NCBI GenBank assembly: GCA_003283745.1
Contig: QBWA01000002.1
Coordinates: 1-63,974, forward strand
Length of the DNA: 63,974 nt
Source of the DNA: Prochlorococcus sp. AG-315-B03
GTDB lineage: Bacteria > Cyanobacteriota > Cyanobacteriia > PCC-6307 > Cyanobiaceae
Direction of reading: 5' to 3'
A model generated the notes under the pieces. That model was not told where the DNA came from. It did no database searches and saw only the letters and a list, made by a program, of their open reading frames with translations. Below, one piece after another: positions 21,036 through 30,978 of the stretch. How positions within the stretch are numbered: position 1 is the first letter of the stretch; each line of letters opens with the position of its first letter. A program made the position numbers and the translations under genes.

Positions 21036-21118
21036 AGGCTATCTCAAAATTGATTCAAAAGTGAGCAGTTAGCCTGCTTACAAGACTAAAACAGAGATTA
21101 ATTGGGGGTCTGTTTAGT
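21036..21118 (+). ncRNA. Candidate structured leader/ncRNA: two adjacent hairpins in the 335-nt gap upstream of the DUF3155 gene
   Basis: aggcta...tagcct enclosing ctca...tgag, then actaaaacag...ctgtttagt; no ORF present. Confidence 0.3.
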
Positions 21119-21274
21119 TAAATTTGATTTTTTGAGAAATTATTCGGTAAATTTTTTGCCAAGACTCAAATTCCTTGTTCTTCTTTAATAAATAAACTCT
21201 TGCTTTAGCTAGAGCTAAGACTAAAGCGAAAACCGCTCAACTATTCACTTTCATCTACTTCAGGTAGTTTTTTC

Positions 21275-21643
21275 ATGTCTAAGAAGCGTAAAAGAATTAG
21301 CAGGCGTAGACTTGCAGGCCAAAGAGTCATGGCTCATGTTTCAATCTTTCATCTAGAAACAGGCCAGCACAAGCCAGTCACAGCGGCAAGACGTTTCATT
21401 GCAGAAGAAGGTCTTAATTCTCCAGCAATACTTAACGTGCGTCGCAATGAACACACCACTGATCGTTTCTTTTGGGGCGAGAAAGGACTTTTCAGTGCAC
21501 AATATGCTGAGGAAAATCATTTTCTTTTCCCTTCATTACGAGTAATTGTTGACCATCTAGGAGAAGATAAAATTTTTGCTGGTTTAGAGCTAACTGCTGA
21601 TGATTGGGAAGAAATCGAAGAGTACGAATATGCTTTTGTTTAG
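21275..21643 (+). CDS. DUF3155 family protein
   Basis: MSKKRKRISRRRLAGQRVMAHV..., basic N-terminus, conserved cyanobacterial family (recognition). Confidence 0.75.
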   Translation: MSKKRKRISRRRLAGQRVMAHVSIFHLETGQHKPVTAARRFIAEEGLNSPAILNVRRNEHTTDRFFWGEKGLFSAQYAEENHFLFPSLRVIVDHLGEDKIFAGLELTADDWEEIEEYEYAFV

Positions 21644-22248
21644 TAACAAAATTCATTTTTAATTATCCCTTTATAATGGCTAATTAGATCATTAGTGATT
21701 TCATGATCTCCATCAAACAAATATAATTTTGATCGAATTCCATAATCTTTTAGGAGATCAAAAGTTTTTTCTGATTCAGATTTTGGAACTACAGAGTCAT
21801 TATTTCCGTGACTTAAAAAAACTGGTGGCATGTCTTTTGTGGGTTCCCAGTAAGGGTGGGAATATGAACTTAAAGCAAAAACACCTCTTAGTTGAACAGT
21901 TCTAGCAATTTCCAGAGCCATAGCTCCACCTTGAGAAAATCCCAAAAGTAAAGTTTTTGCTAATGGAATCTCATTAGTTGCAAGATTTTTCACACGCCTT
22001 TCAAGATTTAAAACTGCCTTTGGGACTGCTTCCCAGTCATGGGGATATAAAGAGTACCATTGTCTTCCCGACCCATTAGGGTGATATTCAGTAGCAGCAA
22101 GAGATACGATTTCAAACCTATTATCAAAAGATTCTGTTAGCAATTTGCCCACCGGAATTAAATCATCTGCATCTGCTCCCCAACCATGAAGCAAAACTAA
22201 TCTATTTGTTGCGAATTCAGAATTTAAAGAGATAAGTTCATTCTGCAT
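21640..22248 (-). CDS. Carboxylesterase/phospholipase (alpha/beta hydrolase)
   Basis: [27 protein letters not shown] nucleophile elbow; [11 protein letters not shown]. Confidence 0.9.
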   Translation of the reverse strand: MQNELISLNSEFATNRLVLLHGWGADADDLIPVGKLLTESFDNRFEIVSLAATEYHPNGSGRQWYSLYPHDWEAVPKAVLNLERRVKNLATNEIPLAKTLLLGFSQGGAMALEIARTVQLRGVFALSSYSHPYWEPTKDMPPVFLSHGNNDSVVPKSESEKTFDLLKDYGIRSKLYLFDGDHEITNDLISHYKGIIKNEFCY

Positions 22249-22310
22249 GGGTGCAATTTGCCTCTTTGATGCGTAGGTTGTCGATTGAAATCAATTTAAA
22301 ATTCTTTGAT

Positions 22311-23867
22311 ATGTCTCCTATAGCCCTACTTAGTGTCTCAAATAAAACTGGATTAATCCCTCTCGCAAAATCATTAATCAATGACTTTGGTTTCAAAATT
22401 ATCTCAAGTGGAGGTACTGCAAAATTACTAGAGGGTGAAGATCTCCCAGTTACTCGAGTAGCTGATTACACAAGTTTCCCTGAGATCCTAGGAGGAAGAG
22501 TTAAGACACTTCATCCTAAAATACATGGAGGAATACTTGCAAAAAGAGATGAACAATCTCATGAAAATGATTTAAATTCACAAAGTATTAATCCAATAGA
22601 TTTAGTAGTTGTAAACCTTTATCCATTTAAGGAGACAATTACAAAAGACAATGTCACATGGGAAGAAGCTATTGAAAACATAGATATAGGTGGACCAGCT
22701 ATGGTCAGAGCAGCCGCTAAGAATCACAAAGATGTAATTGTATTAACTAACCCCAATCAATACTCAACCATCATTGATGCATATAAATCAAAAAATGTTA
22801 CTCAAGAATTGCGTCAAAAGTTTGCACATCAAGCTTTCGAGCACACTGCTATTTACGACATGACAATTAGCAGATGGATTTCCTCCAAAACATCATCTAA
22901 AGAATCTGCTTGGGTGCAGTCAATACCATTAAAACAATCGTTAAGATACGGAGAAAATCCCCATCAAAATGCTTCTTGGTTTGGAGAGCCAGGAATAGGC
23001 TGGGGTGGTGCAAATCAATTGCAAGGTAAAGAGTTAAGTACAAATAACCTTCTTGATTTGGAGGCTGCACTATCTACACTTCGTGAATTTGGATACGAAA
23101 ATCCTCTAAATAATAATAATTACCAAAAAGCTGCAGTTGTTATTAAACATACGAATCCATGCGGTGTAGCTATAGGAGAAACTTCTCATTCAGCTATTAA
23201 GAGAGCATTAGATGCCGATAGAGTAAGTTCCTTTGGTGGAATTATTGCAATCAATTCCTTAGTAGATCAAGAAACAGCAAAAGAGCTTGAAGAGATATTT
23301 ATAGAATGTATTGTTGCACCATATTTTGATGAAAATGCTAAAGAAATCCTCTCAAAAAAGAAAAATCTTAGACTTTTAGAATTAACAACGGACTGTATTA
23401 AAGCCGCAGAAAAAAATCATATTAGAAGCATACTTGGTGGTCTATTAGTTCAAGATACAGATGAACCTGAAATTGATCAAAAAAGCTGGGAAATAGTCAC
23501 CAAATTAGCCCCAACAGATCATGAAATAAATGATATGGCTTTCGCTTGGAAAATCGTTAAACATATACGTTCGAATGCAATAGCTATTGCATCTAATGGA
23601 CAAAGTTTAGGAATTGGTGCTGGGCAAATGAATAGAATAGGTTCAGCAAAGATTGCATTAGAAGCTGCTGGAAGTAAATCAAAAGGGGCTGTTTTAGCTA
23701 GTGATGGATTTTTCCCATTCGACGATACTGTAAAGATGGCAGCTGAATATGGAATTAATTCAATTATCCAACCTGGTGGAAGTATTCGAGACAAAGAATC
23801 TATTAATGCCTGTAATGAATTAGGAATAAAAATGATTCTTACAGGTAAGAGACACTTTCTACACTAA
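22311..23867 (+). CDS. purH: AICAR transformylase/IMP cyclohydrolase (ORF opens at 22251; probable start ATG 22311)
   Basis: [61 protein letters not shown]. Confidence 0.96.
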   Translation: MSPIALLSVSNKTGLIPLAKSLINDFGFKIISSGGTAKLLEGEDLPVTRVADYTSFPEILGGRVKTLHPKIHGGILAKRDEQSHENDLNSQSINPIDLVVVNLYPFKETITKDNVTWEEAIENIDIGGPAMVRAAAKNHKDVIVLTNPNQYSTIIDAYKSKNVTQELRQKFAHQAFEHTAIYDMTISRWISSKTSSKESAWVQSIPLKQSLRYGENPHQNASWFGEPGIGWGGANQLQGKELSTNNLLDLEAALSTLREFGYENPLNNNNYQKAAVVIKHTNPCGVAIGETSHSAIKRALDADRVSSFGGIIAINSLVDQETAKELEEIFIECIVAPYFDENAKEILSKKKNLRLLELTTDCIKAAEKNHIRSILGGLLVQDTDEPEIDQKSWEIVTKLAPTDHEINDMAFAWKIVKHIRSNAIAIASNGQSLGIGAGQMNRIGSAKIALEAAGSKSKGAVLASDGFFPFDDTVKMAAEYGINSIIQPGGSIRDKESINACNELGIKMILTGKRHFLH

Positions 23868-23925
23868 ATTTAATCTCCAATCATATTAATATAAAAATAC
23901 CTTTAAGTTTAAATCTTTAGCTCAC

Positions 23926-24462
23926 TTATTCACCTTTTGGATAATATGTTATTTTGTTCGTCTTTCTAAGAAGAGATAATCTCCCTGGGCCTGCGCATAA
24001 GAAATAAAATGATATAGCAGCATAAATAGCAGACAATTCAAAGATATAATTGTGATTTTCTACAACGGCAAAAGGAAATCCCTCTAAACCAGTATCTATA
24101 AAATGGAAATACAAAGCAAAGACCATCGTAGATAGAAGACCTAAGGAAGATAATCGTGCAAATACTCCTGTTGCTAATCCGATTGGACATACTATTTGAG
24201 TTACTGCAGCTATATATGTCCAAATAACAGGATCGCCAGGAAGGAAACTGAAGTATTTTCCAACTACAAACTCGGCAAATCCACCTGGATCGCTTAATTT
24301 CTCAAGCCCATGATGAACCATCATGAAACTAAAACTAACTCTAAGTACAAATATCGATAGCTCTCCAAGAATATTCACCTCACCCTCAGGGCTCTGAACA
24401 ACAACTTCAACCTTTTGTGAGTCATTATTATCTTTAGTACTAGAGTTTTTTGATTGAGCCAT
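23926..24462 (-). CDS. DoxX family membrane protein
   Basis: LRVSFSFMMVHHGLEKLSDPGGFAEFV; multiple TM segments. Confidence 0.82.
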   Translation of the reverse strand: MAQSKNSSTKDNNDSQKVEVVVQSPEGEVNILGELSIFVLRVSFSFMMVHHGLEKLSDPGGFAEFVVGKYFSFLPGDPVIWTYIAAVTQIVCPIGLATGVFARLSSLGLLSTMVFALYFHFIDTGLEGFPFAVVENHNYIFELSAIYAAISFYFLCAGPGRLSLLRKTNKITYYPKGE

Positions 24463-24524
24463 CTTCTACAAAAATTGATAATTCATCCTACGAGAAATCG
24501 GGGCAAATTTGTTATTCGCTCTTA

Positions 24525-25727
24525 TCAGCTTTTCTCACTTATCTTCATAAGCTTCTGAATAACATGCTCAACTACTCGATCTGGAGTAGAAGCACCCGAG
24601 GTAATACCAACATTTATATTTCCCATTGGAAGAAAATCTTCCTCAGTCAATAATTCCCCTCCAAGTGGCATGTGCGTAATAGTATTAGTATCCTCTCCAA
24701 TTCGTTCAGGCGTATCAATATGAAACGAGCGAATGCCCCTACTAACAGCTATTTCTTGCAGGTGGGTAGTATTTGAAGAGTTATAACCTCCTATAACGAC
24801 CATAAGATCAAGGGGTTCATCAACAAGGGAAAACATTGCACCTTGTCTTTCCTCAGTAGCATCACAAATAGTATTAAAAGCTAGAAAATGTTCATTCAAT
24901 TCTGCAGGACCATATTTTCTTAGCATCGTTTTTTCAAATAATCTTCCTATCTCTTCTGTTTCACTTTTTAGCATTGTTGTCTGATTAGCAACTCCAATTC
25001 TTTGTAAGTCCTTATCTGGATCAAAACCATGAGAAGACGCTTTTGAAAACTGCATTAAGAATTCTTCTCTATTGCCTTTTCCAAGAATATAGTTTGCAAC
25101 ATAATTAGCTTCCTTTAGGTCAAAAACCACTAGATAAGTTCCTGCAAAAGAACTTGTAGCCAATGTTTCTTCATGTTTATATTTTCCATGAATAATTGAA
25201 GTAAATGTATGTTTCTTATGCTTCTCAACGGTATGCCAAACTTTTGAGACCCATGGACAAGTGGTATCAATAATATGACAGCCTCTATCGTGTAAAAGTT
25301 TCATATCTTGGACTGTTGCCCCAAATGCAGGAAGAATTACTACATCACCATCTTTTACTCCTGCAAAATCTTTTACGCCCTGTTCCTCAGTGATAAAAAG
25401 AACATCCATTTTCCGAAGATGATCATTGACAGAGGGGTTATGGATGATTTCATTCGTAATCCATATCCTCTCATTCGGATAATGCTTTCTAGTCTCATAA
25501 GCCATTGCCACAGCTCTTTCGACTCCCCAACAAAAGCCAAAAGCCTCTGCAATTTTTACTTTCAGCCGACCGTAATTTAATTTATTTCCATTATCTCTAA
25601 TAGATCCAATCAATCCACTCTGATAAGCCTCTGCAAGTGCTTGAGCACGTTTATTTGCAGAACCAAATCCTCTTCGGTTATAACGATCTGATTTATGAAG
25701 TGTTTGTTTGAAAGCTTGAGTATCCAT
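24525..25727 (-). CDS. ispH: 4-hydroxy-3-methylbut-2-enyl diphosphate reductase
   Basis: [47 protein letters not shown]. Confidence 0.97.
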   Translation of the reverse strand: MDTQAFKQTLHKSDRYNRRGFGSANKRAQALAEAYQSGLIGSIRDNGNKLNYGRLKVKIAEAFGFCWGVERAVAMAYETRKHYPNERIWITNEIIHNPSVNDHLRKMDVLFITEEQGVKDFAGVKDGDVVILPAFGATVQDMKLLHDRGCHIIDTTCPWVSKVWHTVEKHKKHTFTSIIHGKYKHEETLATSSFAGTYLVVFDLKEANYVANYILGKGNREEFLMQFSKASSHGFDPDKDLQRIGVANQTTMLKSETEEIGRLFEKTMLRKYGPAELNEHFLAFNTICDATEERQGAMFSLVDEPLDLMVVIGGYNSSNTTHLQEIAVSRGIRSFHIDTPERIGEDTNTITHMPLGGELLTEEDFLPMGNINVGITSGASTPDRVVEHVIQKLMKISEKS

Positions 25728-25783
25728 ATCAATTACTGATTAAAAAAATTGAGAGGATTTATAACTCAATATTTAAACATAAT

Positions 25784-25816
25784 AAAAAAGCCCAGATGAT
25801 TTCTGGGCTTTTTTAT
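25784..25816 (-). terminator. Rho-independent terminator downstream of amt1 (potentially bidirectional)
   Basis: aaaaaagcccaga-tgatt-tctgggctttttta inverted repeat with A/T tracts on both sides. Confidence 0.85.
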
Positions 25817-25846
25817 TAGAAAGTTCAGGATAATTAACTATTTGAA

Positions 25847-27337
25847 CTAGCTAGAAGCAAAATCAGGATAAGCTTCCATTCCATGCTCACCTATATCAAG
25901 ACCTTGAGTTTCTTCCGCTTCACTAACTCGAATGCCTCCGAAGAATCCTCCGATGACTGACCAAGCAATCCAGCAGGTAACTACAGTCCAAATACCATAG
26001 GCAGCGGCTCCAAGGGCTTGAATAAAGAATTGGTTTAATCCTCCTCCATTAAGAAGTCCAATACCTGCAGCTCCAGGATCCATACCATTAACCCCCCAAA
26101 GACCGATAACGACAGTTCCCCAAACTCCACACACACCGTGTACAGAGAAAGCCCCAACCGGATCATCGATACCTGCTGCATCTAGAGCAGCAACAGAGAA
26201 AACAACAATAATTCCTCCTACAGCACCAGCCAACCAAGATCCTGCAAAGGTCATATTTCCACAACCAGCAGTGATACTGACTAATCCAGCAAGTATGCCA
26301 TTAATGATCATTGTCAAATCAGGCTTACCAGAGGTAATAGTAGATAAAACCGTAGCGGCAATTGCACCACCTGCAGCAGCCAAAGTTGTTGTAACTGCGA
26401 CATATGCAACGTATTGATCCATCGCTAATTCTGAGCCTGGGTTGAATCCATACCAACCTATCCATAGGATAAGGGCACCCAAAGTAGCTATAGCCATATT
26501 GTGACCAGGCATTGCTTGTGCTTTACCGTCTACAAATTTTCCAATTCTAGGTCCTAGAAGCATAGCGCCAACTAAACCTGCCCATCCTCCGACTGAGTGA
26601 ACAATGGATGAACCTGCAAAGTCAATAAAACCTAGCTCAGCAAGCCAACCACCATTCCACTGCCAACTTCCTGCAATTGGGTAGATAAATGCAGTTAAGA
26701 CAAGAGAGAAAACTACAAATTCTCCAAATTTGACCCTTTCCGCAACCAATCCAGAAACAATAGTTGCAGCAGTACCTGCAAAAGCAGCTTGGAAAAGAAA
26801 ATCGACGGCAGGAACAAGACAACCGGTATCACCAGCAGCGGCACATTCCAAAGCTCCAGATGGATCAGGATCTACAAAAAGTCCTTGAAAATAAATCCAG
26901 CCATCCACAACTGAACCGCCATACATTAATGAGTAACCAATAACCCAATAAGCAGTTACAGCTAGAGAGAATACAAATAAATTTTTTGCAAGAATGTTTA
27001 CCGCATTTTTCTGACGGCACATACCAGCTTCAACCATTGCAAATCCTGCATTCATAAAGATGACAAGGATAGTTGCAACAAATAACCAGAGGTTATCAGC
27101 TAAAAATGAAGCAGCTTGAGGACCAGTTAAATCTGATAGAGCTACTTCAGCTCGAGCGGAAAAAGTGAAAACACCTAATCCAAGAAGAGCTAAAGGAACA
27201 GTAGCCAGCCAAATTAAGGACTGACTTCTTCTGAAACCACGAATGCTCCGAAGAAGAAGCATTGGTCCGTTTAAAAGACTTGCGTCTTGAAGACGAGAAG
27301 TCTTTTGTCTGGGAGGCGATTGCAATGCAGTCGTCAT
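25847..27337 (-). CDS. amt1: Ammonium transporter (Amt family)
   Basis: EAGMCRQKNAVNILAKNLFVFSL; DFAGSSIVHSVGGWAGLVGAMLLGPRIGKF; DDPVGAFSVHGVCGVWG. Confidence 0.97.
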   Translation of the reverse strand: MTTALQSPPRQKTSRLQDASLLNGPMLLLRSIRGFRRSQSLIWLATVPLALLGLGVFTFSARAEVALSDLTGPQAASFLADNLWLFVATILVIFMNAGFAMVEAGMCRQKNAVNILAKNLFVFSLAVTAYWVIGYSLMYGGSVVDGWIYFQGLFVDPDPSGALECAAAGDTGCLVPAVDFLFQAAFAGTAATIVSGLVAERVKFGEFVVFSLVLTAFIYPIAGSWQWNGGWLAELGFIDFAGSSIVHSVGGWAGLVGAMLLGPRIGKFVDGKAQAMPGHNMAIATLGALILWIGWYGFNPGSELAMDQYVAYVAVTTTLAAAGGAIAATVLSTITSGKPDLTMIINGILAGLVSITAGCGNMTFAGSWLAGAVGGIIVVFSVAALDAAGIDDPVGAFSVHGVCGVWGTVVIGLWGVNGMDPGAAGIGLLNGGGLNQFFIQALGAAAYGIWTVVTCWIAWSVIGGFFGGIRVSEAEETQGLDIGEHGMEAYPDFASS

Positions 27338-27426
27338 AAAATAAGAATTACTTCGAGAAAATAAATGGATTTTTAATCCAAGATTTATACACTCTTAAAT
27401 ACTCATGCAAGCAAAGTTGATTAGAT

Positions 27427-27440
27427 GTATGTTTTGATAC
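27427..27440 (-). promoter_or_regulatory. NtcA binding site upstream of amt1
   Basis: gta-tgttttga-tac = exact GTAN8TAC, 90 bp upstream of the amt1 start. Confidence 0.75.
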
Positions 27441-27586
27441 GGAATTCAAAGTTAGTTATTTCAATTTATTTTTTACAAAAAATAATTCTGATATTAAAGA
27501 AAACTTATCTATTTATTCAGAGCAATTGAATTTTGAGTTTCTTTTCATTAAAAAAAGATTTCGAAACCTGAAGTAAATAATTTTTA

Positions 27587-28363
27587 TCACTGAGAATTCC
27601 TAAAAGGTCTAACACCTTCCCATGTAATGTGATCAGCAAAAAAGCCAAAAGCACAGGGTATTACTTCTAACTCTTTCGAAAGAGCCTCTCTAAACAACTT
27701 CCCATACAAAGGATCTGCAGAATCAGCAGGTGCAAAAAGTTTAAGGTCACTTCTACTGATGCAAGGTATCAAAATGGCTTTAGACTTTGGACTTATATCC
27801 ATAAGTTCTCTCAAGTGTTTCTGACCTCTTTTAGTTACTGTATCTGGAAATAGAGCCAAGGATCCATTACACCAAGTTGTATTTTTGACTTCTATATATA
27901 TATTTCGACTATCTTTATTAATTTTTTTAGGCTTGAGCATTAAATCGATTCGGCTTTTCCTTTCAGCCCCATAAACCACTTCTGGATGAATACTTGCAAT
28001 TGGACCTAATTCATTTTGAAGACAATCTTCTTCTATCAAGGACCTAATTAATTTATTTGGTAAAGCAGTATTAATTCCAACCCAGCAACTATTCTTTTCC
28101 CCCTCACTTGGCACCTCTGCCTGCTCCCAAGACCAATCTAATTTACGCTTAGGTGAAGGAACATATTTAACTCTGACTCGACCTCCATCGAACAGAACCC
28201 CCTTCATTGGTCCAGTATTGGCACAATGGGCTGTAATAATTTGCCCATTATCCAATTTTATTTCCGCCAAAAATCTCTTGTACCTTTTTATTAATATTCC
28301 CTCAACAAGAGGAGGAAACTCAATAAGAGGCTTTCCTATTTCAACCACAGTATCGACATTCAA
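27587..28363 (-). CDS. sfsA: DNA/RNA nuclease SfsA (sugar fermentation stimulation protein)
   Basis: LIKRYKRFLAEIKLDNGQIITAHCANTGPMKGVL; RIDLML; YIEVKNTTW; FPDTVTKRGQKHLRELM. Confidence 0.95.
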   Translation of the reverse strand: MNVDTVVEIGKPLIEFPPLVEGILIKRYKRFLAEIKLDNGQIITAHCANTGPMKGVLFDGGRVRVKYVPSPKRKLDWSWEQAEVPSEGEKNSCWVGINTALPNKLIRSLIEEDCLQNELGPIASIHPEVVYGAERKSRIDLMLKPKKINKDSRNIYIEVKNTTWCNGSLALFPDTVTKRGQKHLRELMDISPKSKAILIPCISRSDLKLFAPADSADPLYGKLFREALSKELEVIPCAFGFFADHITWEGVRPFRNSQ

Positions 28364-28423
28364 ATAAAGATTGTAAATACATCATAAATAGACCAATGAA
28401 AGTTATTTCTTTTCATAAATAAC

Positions 28424-30037
28424 ATGGCGAAATCAATCAGAAAAATTGCTTTTGTTGTGACTCTTGGCACATTAGCAAGCAAATTTGGAGGCATGGCAAG
28501 GCAGTTAGTGATTGCAGGTGCCTTTGGAATTAGCTCTGCTTATGATGCCTACAATTATGCTTACATATTTCCTGGTTTTTTTCTAGTTCTTTTAGGTGGA
28601 ATAAACGGACCATTGCACAATTCAATGGTTACACTTCTAGCAGATAAAAATAAATCCGAAAGTAAATTAATATTTAGCTCAATAAATACATCCTTAACTT
28701 TAATCTTATTACTTTTAAGTATATTTATTTTCTTTTCATCAGATCTAATTATAAAAATTGTAGGACCTAGCTTAACACCAGAAATAAGCGCCATAGCTTC
28801 TGAACAATTGAGAATCATGTCTCCTATAATATTTATTTCAGGACTATTAGGACTAGGATTTGGGACCCTTAATGCCAAGGAAGAATTCCTTATCCCTTCA
28901 ATCTCTCCATTAATTTCCAGCCTAATAATTATAGTTGCGATATCAAACTTTTGGATCAATAAAGATAGCACAATTAATCTATACCAAGAAGATATAAGAG
29001 GAGGTTTAATTCTTGCAAAAGCTACATTTCTAGGTGCACTATCTCAGTACTTAATTCAAATTCCTTTTCTGATAAAAAAAGGAATTTTTGAAATAAAGTT
29101 TACCTTAAGAACTAAATATTCAGAAATAAAAAAAGCTTGGGAGATGATAGCTCCTGCCACACTTTCGACAGGTATGATGCAAATTAATGTTTTAACTGAT
29201 CTATTTTTTGCTTCTAAAATCATAGGTGCTGCAGCGGCATTAAGTTATGCAAACTTTATAATCCAAGCACCTCTTGGAATTATATCAAATGCAATATTAA
29301 TTCCATTATTACCAGTCTTTGTAAGACTAAGATCAAAAAAATATCATTCTAAACTAATCGAAAAGATTCACCAGGGATTAAATATTTCATCTACTTCTAT
29401 GATATTCCTGGGTTCGATCTTCATCTCACTTGCTACTCCAATAGTGGTCATAGTGTATGGAAGAGGTTCATTCAACCAAAATGCAATTAGTCTTGTTAGT
29501 CAATTATTAGTTGCATATGCAATTGGCATGCCCTTTTACCTGGCTAGAGATTTATTAGTCCGAGTATTTTATGGACTTGAGGATTCAAAAACGCCCTTCA
29601 AAATATCAACCATCGCAATATTTTTAAATCTATTTTTTGACTGGTTTTTAATAGGTGGACCAACTCCATGGGGCTTATTTTCTCCCTTAAATTTAGGTGT
29701 TACAGGACTAGTATTTTCTACTACATTTGTTAATATTTTAGCCTGTATATTTTTACTATTGAAACTAAATATTAAATTAGAAAATATAAATTTAACCAAA
29801 ATCATTATTCAGAATCTTAAAATATTAGCCTTAGGTTTCATCTCGGGTCTATGCTCATTCTTTATTTTTAAGATAATAGATTTACCTCCTGATTTTATAC
29901 GAATAGTTTTTAAAGTTTTTGTCTCGTCATTTATTAGTTTTCTTTTATTTTACTTTATCGCAAACCTTATTGGTATCAAGGAGATTAATTATTTTACTAA
30001 ATTTTTAAACCAAAAATTTCACTCTTCTTTAAGATAA
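28424..30037 (+). CDS. murJ: Lipid II flippase MurJ/MviN
   Basis: AKSIRKIAFVVTLGTLASKFGGMARQLVIAGAFG; PLGIISNAILIPLLPVF; multi-TM MOP family. Confidence 0.93.
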   Translation: MAKSIRKIAFVVTLGTLASKFGGMARQLVIAGAFGISSAYDAYNYAYIFPGFFLVLLGGINGPLHNSMVTLLADKNKSESKLIFSSINTSLTLILLLLSIFIFFSSDLIIKIVGPSLTPEISAIASEQLRIMSPIIFISGLLGLGFGTLNAKEEFLIPSISPLISSLIIIVAISNFWINKDSTINLYQEDIRGGLILAKATFLGALSQYLIQIPFLIKKGIFEIKFTLRTKYSEIKKAWEMIAPATLSTGMMQINVLTDLFFASKIIGAAAALSYANFIIQAPLGIISNAILIPLLPVFVRLRSKKYHSKLIEKIHQGLNISSTSMIFLGSIFISLATPIVVIVYGRGSFNQNAISLVSQLLVAYAIGMPFYLARDLLVRVFYGLEDSKTPFKISTIAIFLNLFFDWFLIGGPTPWGLFSPLNLGVTGLVFSTTFVNILACIFLLLKLNIKLENINLTKIIIQNLKILALGFISGLCSFFIFKIIDLPPDFIRIVFKVFVSSFISFLLFYFIANLIGIKEINYFTKFLNQKFHSSLR

Positions 30038-30282
30038 ACATTTTTTTCTGCTCTAACTTGCAGTGGTATTTCCAAAGAGTTCATTTCATCCATTTTCAGA
30101 CCATTAACAGAAAGAATTCTTGCCTCTATTCCAAACTCTTGAAATGCTATCTCCATTTCCTTTATTAATTCTTTTTCCACCTGGGCGTCAGAGTCTACAA
30201 CTTTACCGATAAGACGCTCCCCCAAGCGACCAATTCTCTGCCTAACGACTTCTCGAGCATTAGTCACCTCAATAATTAGCAA
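30019..30282 (-). CDS. Conserved cyanobacterial small hypothetical protein
   Basis: 87-aa ORF, coding-like composition, overlaps the murJ 3' end by 19 nt. Confidence 0.7.
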   Translation of the reverse strand: MLIIEVTNAREVVRQRIGRLGERLIGKVVDSDAQVEKELIKEMEIAFQEFGIEARILSVNGLKMDEMNSLEIPLQVRAEKNVYLKEE

Positions 30283-30307
30283 GATTACTAAAGCAATTAA
30301 TTCAACC

Positions 30308-30604
30308 TTATCTGCAATAGGGTTCTAAAATCTCTTCTAAGTCGAAAAATTGATTTGGTGGAATTAATCTTGACAATGGCAATTTAGTACTACCGCCCCC
30401 AAGTTTTACTTGAACTGCCTCCAAAGCCTTCCTAGCAGCAACATTGGCACCCTGCTGAAAATTTATCTGGCATTCGATAGCTAAATCTTTCGCCAAACCA
30501 GCATCTCCTAGATACAAATTCCAGTTTCCTATCTGAATAAATAAGCGGTCTGCAAGCAAAACCTCTAACTCGCGGATTTGAGAAGCATCTATAGAACTAG
30601 GCAT
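30308..30604 (-). CDS. DUF3181-like cyanobacterial protein
   Basis: LADRLFIQIGNWNLYLGDAGLAKDLAIECQ; recognition of family. Confidence 0.65.
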   Translation of the reverse strand: MPSSIDASQIRELEVLLADRLFIQIGNWNLYLGDAGLAKDLAIECQINFQQGANVAARKALEAVQVKLGGGSTKLPLSRLIPPNQFFDLEEILEPYCR

Positions 30605-30808
30605 TTGAGAATAATTCTCCTAATTAAAAAGACCTAAGAAAAGAAAAAGGAATTAGGCAATTACCAAAGTCATAATTGCAATCAATCCAATATTAAATCA
30701 AAAAGAACATCTATAAAATATCTCCCTCCATTTCAATGAATTTGGAAGAAAAGGGTATGTCCATATTTTTCTATTATTAAGGTAGTCAATCTGATATTGT
30801 TTTTTTGT

Positions 30809-30882
30809 GCGCCTGTAGCTCAGCGGATTAGAGCATCTGACTACGGATCAGAGGGTCGGGAGTTCGAATCTCTCCAGGCGCG
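30809..30882 (+). tRNA. tRNA-Arg (anticodon ACG)
   Basis: GCGCCTG/CAGGCGC acceptor; TCTGA-CTACGGA-TCAGA anticodon arm; GGGAG-TTCGAAT-CTCTC T arm. Confidence 0.96.
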
Positions 30883-30909
30883 TTCGAATAATATGAGAAT
30901 CCCAATAAA

Positions 30910-30933
30910 AATGAGAGAAAATTTTCTCTCATT
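30910..30933. repeat. 24-bp perfect palindrome AATGAGAGAAAATTTTCTCTCATT between tRNA-Arg and glyA
   Basis: Direct reading of both strands. Confidence 0.9.
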
Positions 30934-30978
30934 AGAGTAGACATATGCGTACTATCCAATTAGTCAAAAAAATATACA

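Noticed and set aside
24450-24653. 67-aa + strand ORF between DoxX and ispH
   Set aside because: Overlaps both neighbouring genes antisense, no conserved features
26637-26822. Cysteine-rich 61-aa ORF MSCSCRRFSFPSCFCRYCCNYCFW
   Set aside because: Out-of-frame same-strand translation inside amt1; Cys richness comes from Gly/Ala codons of the transporter
28561-28971. 136-aa minus-strand ORF inside murJ
   Set aside because: Antisense to conserved murJ codons; low-complexity translation typical of shadow ORFs
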